This document shows, one piece after another, positions 36,571 through 45,545 of a stretch of 64,000 nt of DNA. The first letter of the stretch is position 1; every line of letters starts with the position of its first letter. The translations under genes and the position numbers were made by a program. The DNA comes from JAABRB01 sp963735025 (GTDB lineage: Bacteria; Pseudomonadota; Gammaproteobacteria; Burkholderiales; SG8-39). The notes under the pieces were generated by a model. It was not told the origin of the DNA, ran no database searches, and worked only from the letters and a program-made list of their open reading frames with translations. Location: the NCBI GenBank assembly GCA_963735025.1, contig CAVTJG010000009.1, positions 1,798,001 to 1,862,000 of the forward strand. Direction: 5' to 3'.

Positions 36571-36584
36571 TTGACGTGAATCAA
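36571..36584. promoter_or_regulatory. Fnr/Dnr-type box upstream of the Crp/Fnr gene
   Basis: TTGACGTGAATCAA has both perfect TTGA and TCAA half-sites spaced by six. It lies 84 bases before ATG 36655, so autoregulation by the encoded Dnr-like protein is plausible. The recognition helix of that protein keeps the E-x2-S-R residues that read this sequence. Confidence 0.75.
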
Positions 36585-36654
36585 AGTCGCGCTGTCCATA
36601 CGAGTGATCTTGTTGCCTATGGTCACGGCGGAACCGAAGAGAGGCGCCACGAAG

Positions 36655-37347
36655 ATGGGTGCGACCCCCATCCGGGTACAGCAGTTCCTGCAGAACCTTC
36701 CGCTGTTCAGCGGACTCACCGCGGAGGAGATCGATCGCCTCGCGGCTGCGACTGCCCAGGTGCGCGCACCCAGTGGGACTCTCGTGTTCCGCCGCGGCGA
36801 TCCTTGCAACGGCTTTCACGTGATCGTCTACGGCCAGATCAAGCTCGCCCTGGCCGGGCGCGACGGCTCTGAAAAGGTCGTCGAGGTGCTGGGTCCCGGC
36901 CAGAGCTTCGGCGAGGCCGTCATGTTCCTCGAGCAGCCCTACGTGGTCTTCGCCGAGGCGCTTACCGACACGCTCTTGCTCTTCATCGGAAAATCCGCGC
37001 TGTTCGCGGAGGTCGAAAGCAACCCGCGATTCGCACGCAAGATGCTCGCCGGCCTCGCGATGCGGTTGCACCGCCTGATGGGCGACCTCGAGGCCTTTTC
37101 GCTGAAGAGCGGCACGCAGCGGGTGATTGCCTATCTGCTGCGCGAGGCACCTGCCGAGCTGGAGGTCCGCACCCCTTTCGAGGTCGAACTCACCACGAGC
37201 AAGGGGGTGCTGGCGTCCAGGCTGAATATCACCCGTGAGCATTTTTCGCGCATTCTCCACGAGCTCACCGTGGCCGGTCTGATCAAGGTGCGCGGCAGGC
37301 AAGTGAGCGTCCTGGACCTCACGCAGCTGCGCGCCTATACCCCCTAG
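36655..37347 (+). CDS. Crp/Fnr-family regulator, Dnr/NnrR-like
   Basis: 230 residues from ATG 36655 (GAGAGG upstream; ATG 36619 in frame is the alternative). Cyclic-nucleotide-like sensor domain: LPLFSGLTAEEIDRLAAATA, FRRGDPCNGFHVIVYGQIKL. A dimer helix is followed by an HTH with recognition helix ITREHFSRILHEL, whose E-x2-S-R matches Fnr/Dnr DNA contacts. Only one Cys is present, so it cannot hold the [4Fe-4S] cluster of Fnr. This favours the Dnr/NnrR class, which senses NO through heme in denitrifiers. Matching boxes occur upstream of this gene, of the radical SAM gene and of hemerythrin. Confidence 0.9.
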   Translation: MGATPIRVQQFLQNLPLFSGLTAEEIDRLAAATAQVRAPSGTLVFRRGDPCNGFHVIVYGQIKLALAGRDGSEKVVEVLGPGQSFGEAVMFLEQPYVVFAEALTDTLLLFIGKSALFAEVESNPRFARKMLAGLAMRLHRLMGDLEAFSLKSGTQRVIAYLLREAPAELEVRTPFEVELTTSKGVLASRLNITREHFSRILHELTVAGLIKVRGRQVSVLDLTQLRAYTP

Positions 37348-37451
37348 CCCCCTAGCGTTCGTTGCCCAGGAGGGCAGATGTAGTTCTTCCGGGGGATGCC
37401 GGGCACTCGGTCACGGTGGTCCGCACAAGGCGGACGCGTTGCGGACGAAGC

Positions 37452-37465
37452 TTGATCCAGGTCAC
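37452..37465. promoter_or_regulatory. Fnr/Dnr-like box upstream of the radical SAM gene
   Basis: TTGATCCAGGTCAC matches TTGA-N6-TCAA with one mismatch in the second half. It is about 140 bases upstream of ATG 37604, a possible position for anaerobic activation. Confidence 0.5.
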
Positions 37466-37603
37466 AGCAGTGCGTGGGCGCCGTAGCGACAATCTTGTCG
37501 TGTCTCCTGGTCTGGGGCGGGATAAGGGAGTGTTGAAAGACATTCCGTTTCCCGCCCAATTTTTTTGCTGAGCGGCCTGCTGCAAGCCAACCAGGGGACC
37601 AAG

Positions 37604-38629
37604 ATGCCAAGAATCACCGACCGGATCGACCGGATCACGCTGCTCACCGACGAGTATCGCAGTCCGGCACCGCCGATTCCCAAGAGCGTCAAGATCGAGC
37701 TCACCGCGCGCTGCGACTTCAAGTGCTTCTTCTGCGCGTCGCACATGCGGCTGCGCGAGAAGAGCGACATGTCATGGCCCTTCTTCGCTCGCATCGTGCA
37801 GGAGATGCGCGAGGAGGGTGTGGAGGAGCTGGGGGTCTTCTATCTCGGCGAATCTTTCCTGGTGCCCTGGCTTCCCGAGGCGATCTCCTATGCCAAGCGG
37901 AAATGCGGGTATCCGTACGTGTTTCTCACCACCAACGGCCGCATGGCGGAGGAGGGGCGCATCCGTGCCTGCATGAACGCCGGACTCGACAGCCTCAAGT
38001 TCAGCTTCAACTTCGCCGACGCCGACCAGTTCAGTGAAGTCACCGGCGTGAAGAGCAGGGACTATCGCAGGATAGTCCAGCACATCAAGGACGCACGCAA
38101 GGTGCGCGACGAGGTCAAGGACCGGACGGGCCACGTGTGCGGCCTGTTCGCCTCGAGCATTCTTTATGACGGTGAGCAGCAGGCGCGCATGCAGGCCGCC
38201 GTCGACGAGATCATTCCTTACGTCGACGAGCACTACTATCTGCCGCTATACGGGCAGGCCGGCCTCACGAGCGGTGCCAAGGGCACCAGGGCCACCGCCG
38301 GCAACCAGGGACGCATCGGCGCGCTCAGGAAGCCGTTGCCCTGCTGGTCGCTTTTCACCGAAGGGCACATCACCTACGACGGCCGGCTGTCTGCGTGCTG
38401 TTTCGACCACGACGGTCGCTTCAACATGGGCGACCTCCACACGACACCATTCCGCGACGCGTGGCGGAGCGCGAAGTTTCAGGCTCTGCGGCGCGCGAAT
38501 CTGTCCGAGGACGTGACAGGAACGATCTGCGAGAAGTGTATCGCCTACGAGGACGATGCCCAGGCGGAAACGAGCCCGGTTCCCGTCCAGTTCTATCGCA
38601 CGCGCGGTGAGACAACGCCCGTGACCTGA
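37604..38629 (+). CDS. radical SAM protein with SPASM-type C-terminal cluster domain
   Basis: 341 residues from ATG 37604 (CAGGGGA upstream). The AdoMet cluster motif is CDFKCFFC (C-x3-C-x2-C) in KIELTARCDFKCFFCASHMR. The TIM-barrel part includes LGVFYLGESFLVPWLPEAIS and VFLTTNGRMAEEG. The C-terminal Cys set (LPCWSLF, LSACCFDHDGRFNMGDL, GTICEKC) fits a SPASM/twitch domain holding auxiliary Fe-S. Such enzymes modify peptides or carry out unusual radical chemistry. No precursor peptide gene is adjacent, and the function is unknown. Its place after a Dnr-like gene and an Fnr-type box suggests use under anoxia. Confidence 0.85.
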   Translation: MPRITDRIDRITLLTDEYRSPAPPIPKSVKIELTARCDFKCFFCASHMRLREKSDMSWPFFARIVQEMREEGVEELGVFYLGESFLVPWLPEAISYAKRKCGYPYVFLTTNGRMAEEGRIRACMNAGLDSLKFSFNFADADQFSEVTGVKSRDYRRIVQHIKDARKVRDEVKDRTGHVCGLFASSILYDGEQQARMQAAVDEIIPYVDEHYYLPLYGQAGLTSGAKGTRATAGNQGRIGALRKPLPCWSLFTEGHITYDGRLSACCFDHDGRFNMGDLHTTPFRDAWRSAKFQALRRANLSEDVTGTICEKCIAYEDDAQAETSPVPVQFYRTRGETTPVT

Positions 38630-38654
38630 GTCGCACCACGCTGCATAGAAGCAA

Positions 38655-39971
38655 TTACTTTGGCCGCTTGTCGACGACACGCTTCGCCTTTCCGGCGGAG
38701 CGCTCGACGGTGCCCGCGGGGAGCACCTTGACGTGCGCCGTGATTCCCACCAGCGACTTGATGTGGTGCTGGAAGTCCTTGGCCGCGGCCGCGTGCGCGG
38801 CGTCGCCGGACTGGTCGAGGCCGGGCTTCATCTCGACCAGAACATTCACCTGATCGAGATGGCGCTCGTCGCGCCAGAGCTCGAGCTGGTAGTGCGGCGC
38901 GAGAGCCGGTTGCTTGAACAGCACTTCCTCGATCTGGCTGGGGAATACGTTGACGCCCCGGATGATCAGCATGTCGTCCGAGCGCCCGGTGATCTTCTCG
39001 ATGCGACGCAGGGCAGGGCGTGCAGTGCCCGGAAGGAGGCGCGTCAAGTCGCGGGTCCGATAGCGGATGACCGGCAAGGCCTCTTTCGTGAGTGAGGTCA
39101 GGACGAGCTCGCCGAATTCGCCATCCGGCAGCACCTCGCCCGTGGCGGGATCGATCACCTCCGGAAAGAAATGATCCTCGCAGATGTGCAGCCCGTCCTT
39201 GGTCTCCGCATACTCGCACGCCACTCCAGGGCCGATCACCTCCGATAGCCCATAGGATTCGATCGCCGTCAGGCCGAACCGCGACTCGATCTCGATTCGC
39301 ATCTCGTTTGTCCACGGCTCGGCGCCGAGCATCGCGACGCGCAGCCTGGTCGAGCGGCTATCGACGCCCTGGCGGTCGAACTCCTCGGCGAGCGCGAGCA
39401 GGTACGAAGGCGTGGAGCCGATCACCGTCGCGCCGAAGTCCATCAGGAGCTGGACCTGGCGCTCGCTCTGTCCACCGGAAACCGGTACCACGGCCATGCC
39501 GAGTCGCTCGGCGCCGTAGTGATAGCCGAGCCCTCCGGTGAAGAGTCCGTACCCGAGCGCGTTGTGCAGGATGTCGGTGTTGCGGCAGCCCGCAGCGTGC
39601 ATCGCGCGCGCCATCACGTCCGACCACATGTCGATGTCGCGCTGGGTGTACCCGACAACGGTCGGCTTCCCGGTCGTGCCGCTGGAGGCGTGGACCCTGA
39701 CCACCTGGTCCATCGGCACGGCAAACATTCCGAACGGATAGGTCTCGCGCAGATCTTGTTTGGCGGTGAACGGAAATTTCGCCAGGTCGCCGAGCGATCC
39801 GAGATCGCCAGGCACGACTCCGGCGGCGTCGAATTTCTGCCTGTAGTGCGGGACCCGCGCGTGAACGTATTCGACCGCTCGTTTCAGTCGCTCGAGCTGC
39901 CGTTCGCGCAGCAGTTCGCGGTCGAAGAGCTCGGCAGGCTCGAACGGGTGGTCGGCATCTGGGCGTGGCAT
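38655..39971 (-). CDS. paaK: phenylacetate-CoA ligase
   Basis: 438 residues, the usual PaaK length. AMP-binding signatures: VRVHASSGTTGKPTVVGYTQ (residues about 90-110), IESYGLSEVIGPGVACEYAE, YRTRDLTRLLPGT, and the hinge ITGRSDDMLIIRGVNVFPSQ. The C-terminal Lys is in AGKAKRVVDKRPK. It makes phenylacetyl-CoA from phenylacetate, ATP and CoA. No aerobic paaABCDE genes are nearby; instead PadBCD-like genes are divergent, so an anaerobic role (as in Thauera/Aromatoleum) is inferred. Homologues act on other arylacetates. Confidence 0.93.
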   Translation of the reverse strand: MPRPDADHPFEPAELFDRELLRERQLERLKRAVEYVHARVPHYRQKFDAAGVVPGDLGSLGDLAKFPFTAKQDLRETYPFGMFAVPMDQVVRVHASSGTTGKPTVVGYTQRDIDMWSDVMARAMHAAGCRNTDILHNALGYGLFTGGLGYHYGAERLGMAVVPVSGGQSERQVQLLMDFGATVIGSTPSYLLALAEEFDRQGVDSRSTRLRVAMLGAEPWTNEMRIEIESRFGLTAIESYGLSEVIGPGVACEYAETKDGLHICEDHFFPEVIDPATGEVLPDGEFGELVLTSLTKEALPVIRYRTRDLTRLLPGTARPALRRIEKITGRSDDMLIIRGVNVFPSQIEEVLFKQPALAPHYQLELWRDERHLDQVNVLVEMKPGLDQSGDAAHAAAAKDFQHHIKSLVGITAHVKVLPAGTVERSAGKAKRVVDKRPK

Positions 39972-40160
39972 TCTTCGTTTTACCCTAATTATTCAATGGT
40001 TAGAACGACACTCTCCGGCTGGCTCCGCGGGCGTCAGGGTATGCGATACAAAACGTGCTACGCTACGAAAGATTTGGAATCATGACGGCCCGCCCACCGG
40101 CCGGCGCGCCGTGCGCTTGGTGCATACTCCCCGCATTATGGCCGGTGTACGGAGGAGTGA

Positions 40161-40562
40161 ATGAAAGCGGATCTCAAGCCGGGGATTTCGAGCACCCGGA
40201 AGTTCACCATCGACAAGCCGCGCACCATCGATTTCCTCGGTGAGAACCTGCGCGTGTACGCGACGCCCGAGCTGGTACGCGACATGGAAATCACCTGCCG
40301 GGAACTGCTGCTTGCGTATTGCGATCCGGGCGAGGACTCGGTCGGCACCGGGATCGACGTCGCGCATAGCGGGGCAACGCTGCTGGGTGCGAACGTTGAA
40401 GTCACCGCCACCGTGCAGGCAGTGGACGGCCGGAAGGTGACCTTCGAGGTGGTTGCGCGCGACCACGCCGAGGAGATCGGCCGCGCCGAGCACGGGCGGT
40501 TCGTGGTCGAGATCGAGAAGCTCCGGTCGCGCGTTGCGGCCAAGGCGCAGAAGTCCTCCTGA
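40161..40562 (+). CDS. FlK-like hot-dog acyl-CoA thioesterase
   Basis: 133 residues. It aligns with fluoroacetyl-CoA thioesterase FlK: the catalytic residues correspond to Thr35 (VYATPELV), Glu43 (DMEITCREL) and His69 (DVAHSGATLLG). Preceded by GGAGTGA. It is followed 34 bases later by the molybdoenzyme operon and is divergent from the ligase. In this setting it could hydrolyse phenylglyoxylyl-CoA or phenylacetyl-CoA made by the neighbours; that substrate is inference. Confidence 0.85.
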   Translation: MKADLKPGISSTRKFTIDKPRTIDFLGENLRVYATPELVRDMEITCRELLLAYCDPGEDSVGTGIDVAHSGATLLGANVEVTATVQAVDGRKVTFEVVARDHAEEIGRAEHGRFVVEIEKLRSRVAAKAQKSS

Positions 40563-40596
40563 TCAACACTCTCTTCTTCAACTGACGGAGGCGCAC

Positions 40597-43314
40597 ATGG
40601 CCGCCGAAGTCCGCAAGGTTGCCGAGTACTGCTACCAGTGCGTGGCCGGCCCCGACCTGCTTCAGGTCAAGGTCGAAGACGGCGTCGCCACCGAGATCGA
40701 GCCGAACTTCCGCGCTGCCGAGGTTCACCCGGGCGGCGGAAAGTGCTGCGTCAAGGCCTACGGCCTCGTGCAGAAGACCTACAACCCCAATCGGCTGCTC
40801 ACGCCGATGAAGCGCACGAATCCCCAGAAGGGGCGCGACCACGATCCGGGTTTCGTGCCGATCACATGGGACGAGGCCTTCGACATCGTCGCAGGCAAGC
40901 TGAACGAGATCCGCGCGAAGGGGCTCATCGACGACGCGGGGTACCCGCGGGTGGCGGCAAGCTTCGGTGGCGGCGGCACGCCCACCTACTACATGGGCAC
41001 GTTCCCGGCATTCCTTTCCGCATGGGGGCCGGTCGATCTGAGCTTCGGCAGCGGCCAGGGCGTGAAGTGCTATCACTCCGAGCACCTGTACGGTGAGCTG
41101 TGGCATCGCGCGTTCACCGTGTGTCCGGACACCCCGACGACGAAGTACGTGCTTTCGTTCGGCGCGAACAGCGAGGCCTCCGCTGGCGTGGTCGGTGTCT
41201 GGCGGCACGCCGAGGGGCGCATGAACCGGCAGCTGAAGCGCGTGCAACTCGAGCCGCACCTCTCGATCACGGGCGCATGCTCGGCCGAGTGGGTGCCGCT
41301 CAAGCCGAAGACCGATGCGGCGTTTCTGTTCGGCATGCTGCACGCGATGCTGCACGAGCATCCACGCGAGGTGCTCGACATTCCGTTTCTGAAGAATCAC
41401 ACGGGATCGCCGTATCTCATCGGGCCGAATGGATTTTTTCTGCGCGACCCGGCCAGCCAGAAGCCGTTGCTCTGGGACAGCCGGCGCAACGCCGCGGTGC
41501 CCTACGACACTCCCGACACCGACCCGGCGCTCGAGGGTGCGTTCACGCTCGACGCCCTGGAACTCGGCGCTGACGGCAAGACGTGGAACCACACTGGCAT
41601 CAGCGCGGAAACGGCGTTCACCAAGCTGGTGGCGCACATGGCCCAGTACACGCCGGACTGGGCAGAGAAAGTCTGCGACATCCGGCCCGGCACGGTCCGG
41701 CGCATCACGGCCGAGTACCTGGAGCATGCCGAGGTCGGCGCCACGATCGAGATCGACGGCGAGACGCTGCCGCTGCGGCCGGTCGCGATCATTCTGGGCA
41801 AGACGGTGACCAACGGGTGGGGCGGCTACGAGTGCTGCTGGGCCCGCACCCTGATTCCCTGCCTGGTGGGCGCGCTCGAAGTGCCGGGCGGCACGCTCGG
41901 CACGACCGTGCGGCTGAACCGTCCCGCGACGTCGCGCCAGGCGAGCGTGAAGAAGGGACGCGACGGGTTCATGGAGTTTCCGATGAACCCGACCGACAAG
42001 GAGCACTGGGCAGAGCGCCCGGCGGTCCGCAACGCGCACGCCACGCTCGTGCCGCTGTCTGCAAACTCACCGTGGAGCACTGCGCTCGGCCCCACCCATC
42101 TCGCGTGGCTGTTTCGCGACGGATCGCCCGAGCACTGGCCGGAGGTGACGGCCCCGGAACTCTGGTTCGTGTATCGCACCAACCCCGCCATATCGTTCTG
42201 GGACACGACCGCGCTCACGCGCCGCATCGCGGAGTTTCCGTTCACCGTGGCGTTTGCCTACACGGTGGACGAGACCAACTGGATGGCCGACGTGCTGCTG
42301 CCCGAGGCGACCGACCTCGAGAGCCTGCAGCTCATACGGATCGGCGGCACCAAGTTCATCGAGCAGTTCTGGGACCACGAAGGTTTTGCGCTCCGTCAGC
42401 CCGCCGTCAAGCCGCGGGGCGAGACGCGCGATTTCACGGACCTCGCGACCGAGCTCGCGGCGCGCACCGGATTGCTCGAGCGGTACAACCGCGCGATCAA
42501 CCGCGGAGCGGCGTGCGCACCGCTTTCGGGTGAAGGCTACGACTTCCAGCTCGCGACCGACCAGAAGCACTCGGCCGACGAGATCTGGGACAGCGTTTGC
42601 CGTGCGGCAAGCGCGGAGCTAACGCATGGTGCGGCGGACGATGGGCTCGACTGGTTCAAGGCGCAAGGCTACCGCACGCGGCCGATATCGCGCCTCACGT
42701 GGTATTTGTTCAGGGAGCTGCGTAACCAGGGCATCCGCTTCGAGATGCCGTTCCAGGAGCGGCTCTACCGGGTTGGCTTGGAGCTCGGAAATCGCCTGCA
42801 CGAGTGCGACATCCAGTGGTGGAACACGCAGCTCACCGAGTACCAGTCGCTGCCCGCCTGCAAGGATTTCCCGGGCATCTGGGAAAAGGATGCCACGCTC
42901 CATGCCAAGGGCGCGGAGTACCCGTTCTGGCTGGTGACCACGCGCTCGATGCAGTACGCGTGGGGTGGCAACGCCGGCATTCAGCTCATGGACGAAGTGT
43001 CGAAGAACCTGCGCGGCCACGGCGGTGTCGTCATCAACACTTCGACCGCCGAGCGGCTGGGCATCGAGGAGGGGGATCTCGTCGAGGTGCGGTCTTATCT
43101 GCACGGCACCAAGGGGCCGGCGATGCTTCGGGAGGGCATCCGCCCGGACACGCTGCTGATGATCGGTCAGTTCGACCATTGGGCGACGCCGTACGCAAAG
43201 GACATGAAGGCGCCGAGCATGAATGCGCTCGTGCCGATGTCGATCGCGCTCACGGACGCGACGGGGTCGGCCGCGGATCTCGTGCGCGTGTCGGTGCGGA
43301 GGGTAGCGGCATGA
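40597..43314 (+). CDS. padB: molybdopterin oxidoreductase, PadB-type phenylacetyl-CoA:acceptor oxidoreductase large subunit
   Basis: 905 residues from ATG 40597 (GGAGG upstream). An N-terminal Fe-S/Mo-bisMGD domain has cysteines in YCYQCVAGPD and GGGKCCVKAYG. Central molybdopterin domains (FVPITWDEAFDIVAGKLNEI; FGANSEASAGVVGVWRHAEG) and a C-terminal dinucleotide-binding domain (INTSTAERLGIEEGDLVEVR) make it a DMSO-reductase-family enzyme. The gene order large subunit, 4Fe-4S protein, NrfD-like anchor, beside a phenylacetate-CoA ligase and upstream of bcr genes, matches PadBCD, which oxidises phenylacetyl-CoA to phenylglyoxylate. No Tat signal is visible, consistent with a cytoplasm-facing enzyme. 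Family is firm; substrate is from context. Confidence 0.82.
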   Translation: MAAEVRKVAEYCYQCVAGPDLLQVKVEDGVATEIEPNFRAAEVHPGGGKCCVKAYGLVQKTYNPNRLLTPMKRTNPQKGRDHDPGFVPITWDEAFDIVAGKLNEIRAKGLIDDAGYPRVAASFGGGGTPTYYMGTFPAFLSAWGPVDLSFGSGQGVKCYHSEHLYGELWHRAFTVCPDTPTTKYVLSFGANSEASAGVVGVWRHAEGRMNRQLKRVQLEPHLSITGACSAEWVPLKPKTDAAFLFGMLHAMLHEHPREVLDIPFLKNHTGSPYLIGPNGFFLRDPASQKPLLWDSRRNAAVPYDTPDTDPALEGAFTLDALELGADGKTWNHTGISAETAFTKLVAHMAQYTPDWAEKVCDIRPGTVRRITAEYLEHAEVGATIEIDGETLPLRPVAIILGKTVTNGWGGYECCWARTLIPCLVGALEVPGGTLGTTVRLNRPATSRQASVKKGRDGFMEFPMNPTDKEHWAERPAVRNAHATLVPLSANSPWSTALGPTHLAWLFRDGSPEHWPEVTAPELWFVYRTNPAISFWDTTALTRRIAEFPFTVAFAYTVDETNWMADVLLPEATDLESLQLIRIGGTKFIEQFWDHEGFALRQPAVKPRGETRDFTDLATELAARTGLLERYNRAINRGAACAPLSGEGYDFQLATDQKHSADEIWDSVCRAASAELTHGAADDGLDWFKAQGYRTRPISRLTWYLFRELRNQGIRFEMPFQERLYRVGLELGNRLHECDIQWWNTQLTEYQSLPACKDFPGIWEKDATLHAKGAEYPFWLVTTRSMQYAWGGNAGIQLMDEVSKNLRGHGGVVINTSTAERLGIEEGDLVEVRSYLHGTKGPAMLREGIRPDTLLMIGQFDHWATPYAKDMKAPSMNALVPMSIALTDATGSAADLVRVSVRRVAA

Positions 43315-43958
43315 CCCGCTGGGCGATGTCGATCGATCTGCGCGCCTGCGTCGGGTGCCAGACGTGCACCACCGCGTGCCGGCACGCGAACGCCACGCCG
43401 CCCGGCGTGCAATGGCGCAAGGTGCTCGACGTCGAGCAGGGCGAGTTCCCCGACGTCAAGCGGACGTTCGTGCCCGTGGGCTGCATGCATTGTGCCGATC
43501 CGCCATGCATGCACGTCTGCCCATCCACGGCGACGAAGCAGCGCGCGGACGGTATCGTCACCATCGACTACGACCTGTGCATCGGCTGTGGTTACTGCGC
43601 GGTCGCATGTCCCTACCAGGCGCGCCACATCGTGCACGAGCGCGAGTATGCGTACGGCGACGGGCCGAGCAATTCGGAGGAGGCGCGCTTCGACCCGAAG
43701 CGGATGTCGGTCGCGACCAAGTGCACGTGGTGCGTGGATCGCATCGATGAGGGACTCGCGAAAGGCCTCACGCCGGGCATCGATCCCGACGCGACGCCCG
43801 CGTGCGTGAATTCGTGCATCGCGAACGCCTATACGTTCGGTGATCTTCACGATCCGGAAAGCACCGTGTCGAAGAAGGTGGAAGGGACCACGTGGTTCCG
43901 CATGCACGAGGAACTGGGAACCGATCCGCACATCTTCTACGTCGTCGACGAGAAATGA
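43311..43958 (+). CDS. padC: 4Fe-4S electron-transfer subunit, PadC-type
   Basis: 215 residues, ATG overlapping the padB stop by four bases. Four cysteine groups for about four [4Fe-4S] clusters are present: CVGCQTCTTACRHAN, CMHCADPPCMHVCP, CIGCGYCAVACP, and CTWCVDR with PACVNSC. This DmsB/PhsB-like subunit carries electrons from the molybdenum site to the membrane anchor. Confidence 0.88.
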   Translation: MTRWAMSIDLRACVGCQTCTTACRHANATPPGVQWRKVLDVEQGEFPDVKRTFVPVGCMHCADPPCMHVCPSTATKQRADGIVTIDYDLCIGCGYCAVACPYQARHIVHEREYAYGDGPSNSEEARFDPKRMSVATKCTWCVDRIDEGLAKGLTPGIDPDATPACVNSCIANAYTFGDLHDPESTVSKKVEGTTWFRMHEELGTDPHIFYVVDEK

Positions 43959-44851
43959 ACCGCAATCAGCCCGCGAGCGTGCGGCCCTGGCTCCAGACCA
44001 ACTGGGACTGGCGCGCCGCGCTCAACTTCATCGGCGGCGGCACCGGGACCGGGCTCCTGATCGCTTCGGCGTTTGCCGGTGGCGCGGCGTACTTCGGCCT
44101 CGCGCTCGGTGCGCTTGCATGTGTGGCGTTTGGCCTGATGTGGGTGTGGATGGAGATCGGCAAGCCCTGGCGCGCGATCAACGTCGTCTTTCATCCGCAG
44201 ACTTCCTGGATGACACGCGAATCGCTGGTCGCCGGGCCGCTCTTCATCGTCACCATCGCGGCAGCCTGGACCGGTGTGTTGTGGCTCGTTGCCGCTGCGG
44301 CGCTTCTGGCGGCGCTTTTTCTTTACTGCCAGGCACGCATCCTCAAGGCATCCAAGGGCATCCCCGCATGGCGTGAGCCGGCGATCGTGCCGCTGGTGAT
44401 CGCGACCGGTCTTGCGGAGGGCACCGGTCTCGCGATCGTGGCGCTGGTGGCGACCGGAAATCTCACATCGCGCTGGATCGTCGCCGCGCTCGTCGTCATA
44501 CTGATCGTGCGTGACCTGATGTGGCGACAGTATCGCCGTGCGCTCGCCAGTAGCGGCGCGCCCAAGGGCGCGCTGCGCGTGCTCGAAGATATCAATCTTC
44601 CCTTCAGCCTGGCGGGAAACTGGGGACCGGTGGTCCTCCTGCTGGCGTCGATACCGGAATACGGTGTTGCAAATGCGTTTGCGCTGATCGCGAGCATCGC
44701 AGCGGTCGGTGCCGGGTGGTTCATGAAGTTCACGATCGTGGCGCGCGCGGCCTTCAACCAGGGATTCGCGCTTCCGGCACTGCCGATCCGGGGTACCGGC
44801 GCGCGGGTGGCGGGCACCAAGCCGGGCTGGGAGAAACCCGCGCAAGGCTGA
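43955..44851 (+). CDS. padD: NrfD/DmsC-type membrane anchor subunit, PadD-type
   Basis: 298 residues, ATG 43955 overlapping the padC stop. About eight membrane spans begin NFIGGGTGTGLLIASAFAG; a conserved WMEIGKPWRAINVVFHPQTS loop and a C-terminal GAGWFMKFTIVARAAFNQGF follow. It should pass electrons to the quinone pool, completing a three-subunit membrane oxidoreductase. Confidence 0.85.
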   Translation: MNRNQPASVRPWLQTNWDWRAALNFIGGGTGTGLLIASAFAGGAAYFGLALGALACVAFGLMWVWMEIGKPWRAINVVFHPQTSWMTRESLVAGPLFIVTIAAAWTGVLWLVAAAALLAALFLYCQARILKASKGIPAWREPAIVPLVIATGLAEGTGLAIVALVATGNLTSRWIVAALVVILIVRDLMWRQYRRALASSGAPKGALRVLEDINLPFSLAGNWGPVVLLLASIPEYGVANAFALIASIAAVGAGWFMKFTIVARAAFNQGFALPALPIRGTGARVAGTKPGWEKPAQG

Positions 44852-44987
44852 GCGCCGAAGCGACGGTTTTATCCCGTCCTCGGAAAGGAGGGGAAAAGGC
44901 TCCTCCCGGCGCAGCGCAGCGCCGATTTGATCTCCCTCATATCGATCCTGCTCCGGTCGACGCCGCGCCTCGCGCGACCGGGATCGT

Positions 44988-45001
44988 TTGAGATTCATCA
45001 A
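44988..45001. promoter_or_regulatory. Fnr/Dnr-type box upstream of hemerythrin
   Basis: TTGAGATTCATCAA has perfect TTGA and TCAA half-sites, 58 bases before ATG 45060. A weaker relative (TTGATCTCCCTCAT) lies about 60 bases further upstream (44926-44939). Confidence 0.65.
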
Positions 45002-45059
45002 GGATCGGCACCGGTCCTGTCGGAAACAATCACCCGGTCGAGATCAACCGGAGCGCGCC

Positions 45060-45503
45060 ATGGCGAGCATCGAGACATTCATGGCCCAGGATCACAAGGC
45101 CTGCGATGAACGCTTTGCGCAGGCCGAAGCAGCCGTGGGCGCCGGCGACTGGGCAACCGCCAGGTCAGAATTCGAAGCGTTTCACAAGGCGATGGCGCAT
45201 CACTTCGAAATGGAGGAGAGCGTGCTATTCAGCGCGTTCGAGGATCGTACCGGTATGTCCGGCGGCCCGACCATGGTGATGCGCGAGGAGCACGAGCAGA
45301 TGCGAGGCGTGCTTGCGACGCTTGCGGAGGCCGTCGCGGCTCAAGACGCCGACGAGTATCTCGGGCAGGCCGAGACGCTGAATGTGTTGATGCAGCAGCA
45401 CAACCTCAAGGAAGAGCAGGTGCTGTATCGCATGATGGACGAGCACCTCGCCGGGGAAGCGGAGGCGCTGCTCGCGCGCTACGCCGACCTCGAGGCGGGC
45501 TGA
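45060..45503 (+). CDS. hemerythrin HHE-domain protein
   Basis: 147 residues, a four-helix bundle. Candidate diiron ligands are in MAQDHKACDERF, FHKAMAHHFEMEESVLF, VMREEHEQMRG and QQHNLKEEQVLY. Stand-alone HHE proteins bind O2, NO or serve iron-sulfur repair. A perfect Fnr/Dnr box upstream and the following NnrS/CcoN-like membrane protein (42-base gap) favour an NO or low-oxygen response role. Confidence 0.88.
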   Translation: MASIETFMAQDHKACDERFAQAEAAVGAGDWATARSEFEAFHKAMAHHFEMEESVLFSAFEDRTGMSGGPTMVMREEHEQMRGVLATLAEAVAAQDADEYLGQAETLNVLMQQHNLKEEQVLYRMMDEHLAGEAEALLARYADLEAG

Positions 45504-45545
45504 CGTCCGGTTAGTGCCGCGCGGCGCGCGCCGCGAGCGACTTCC

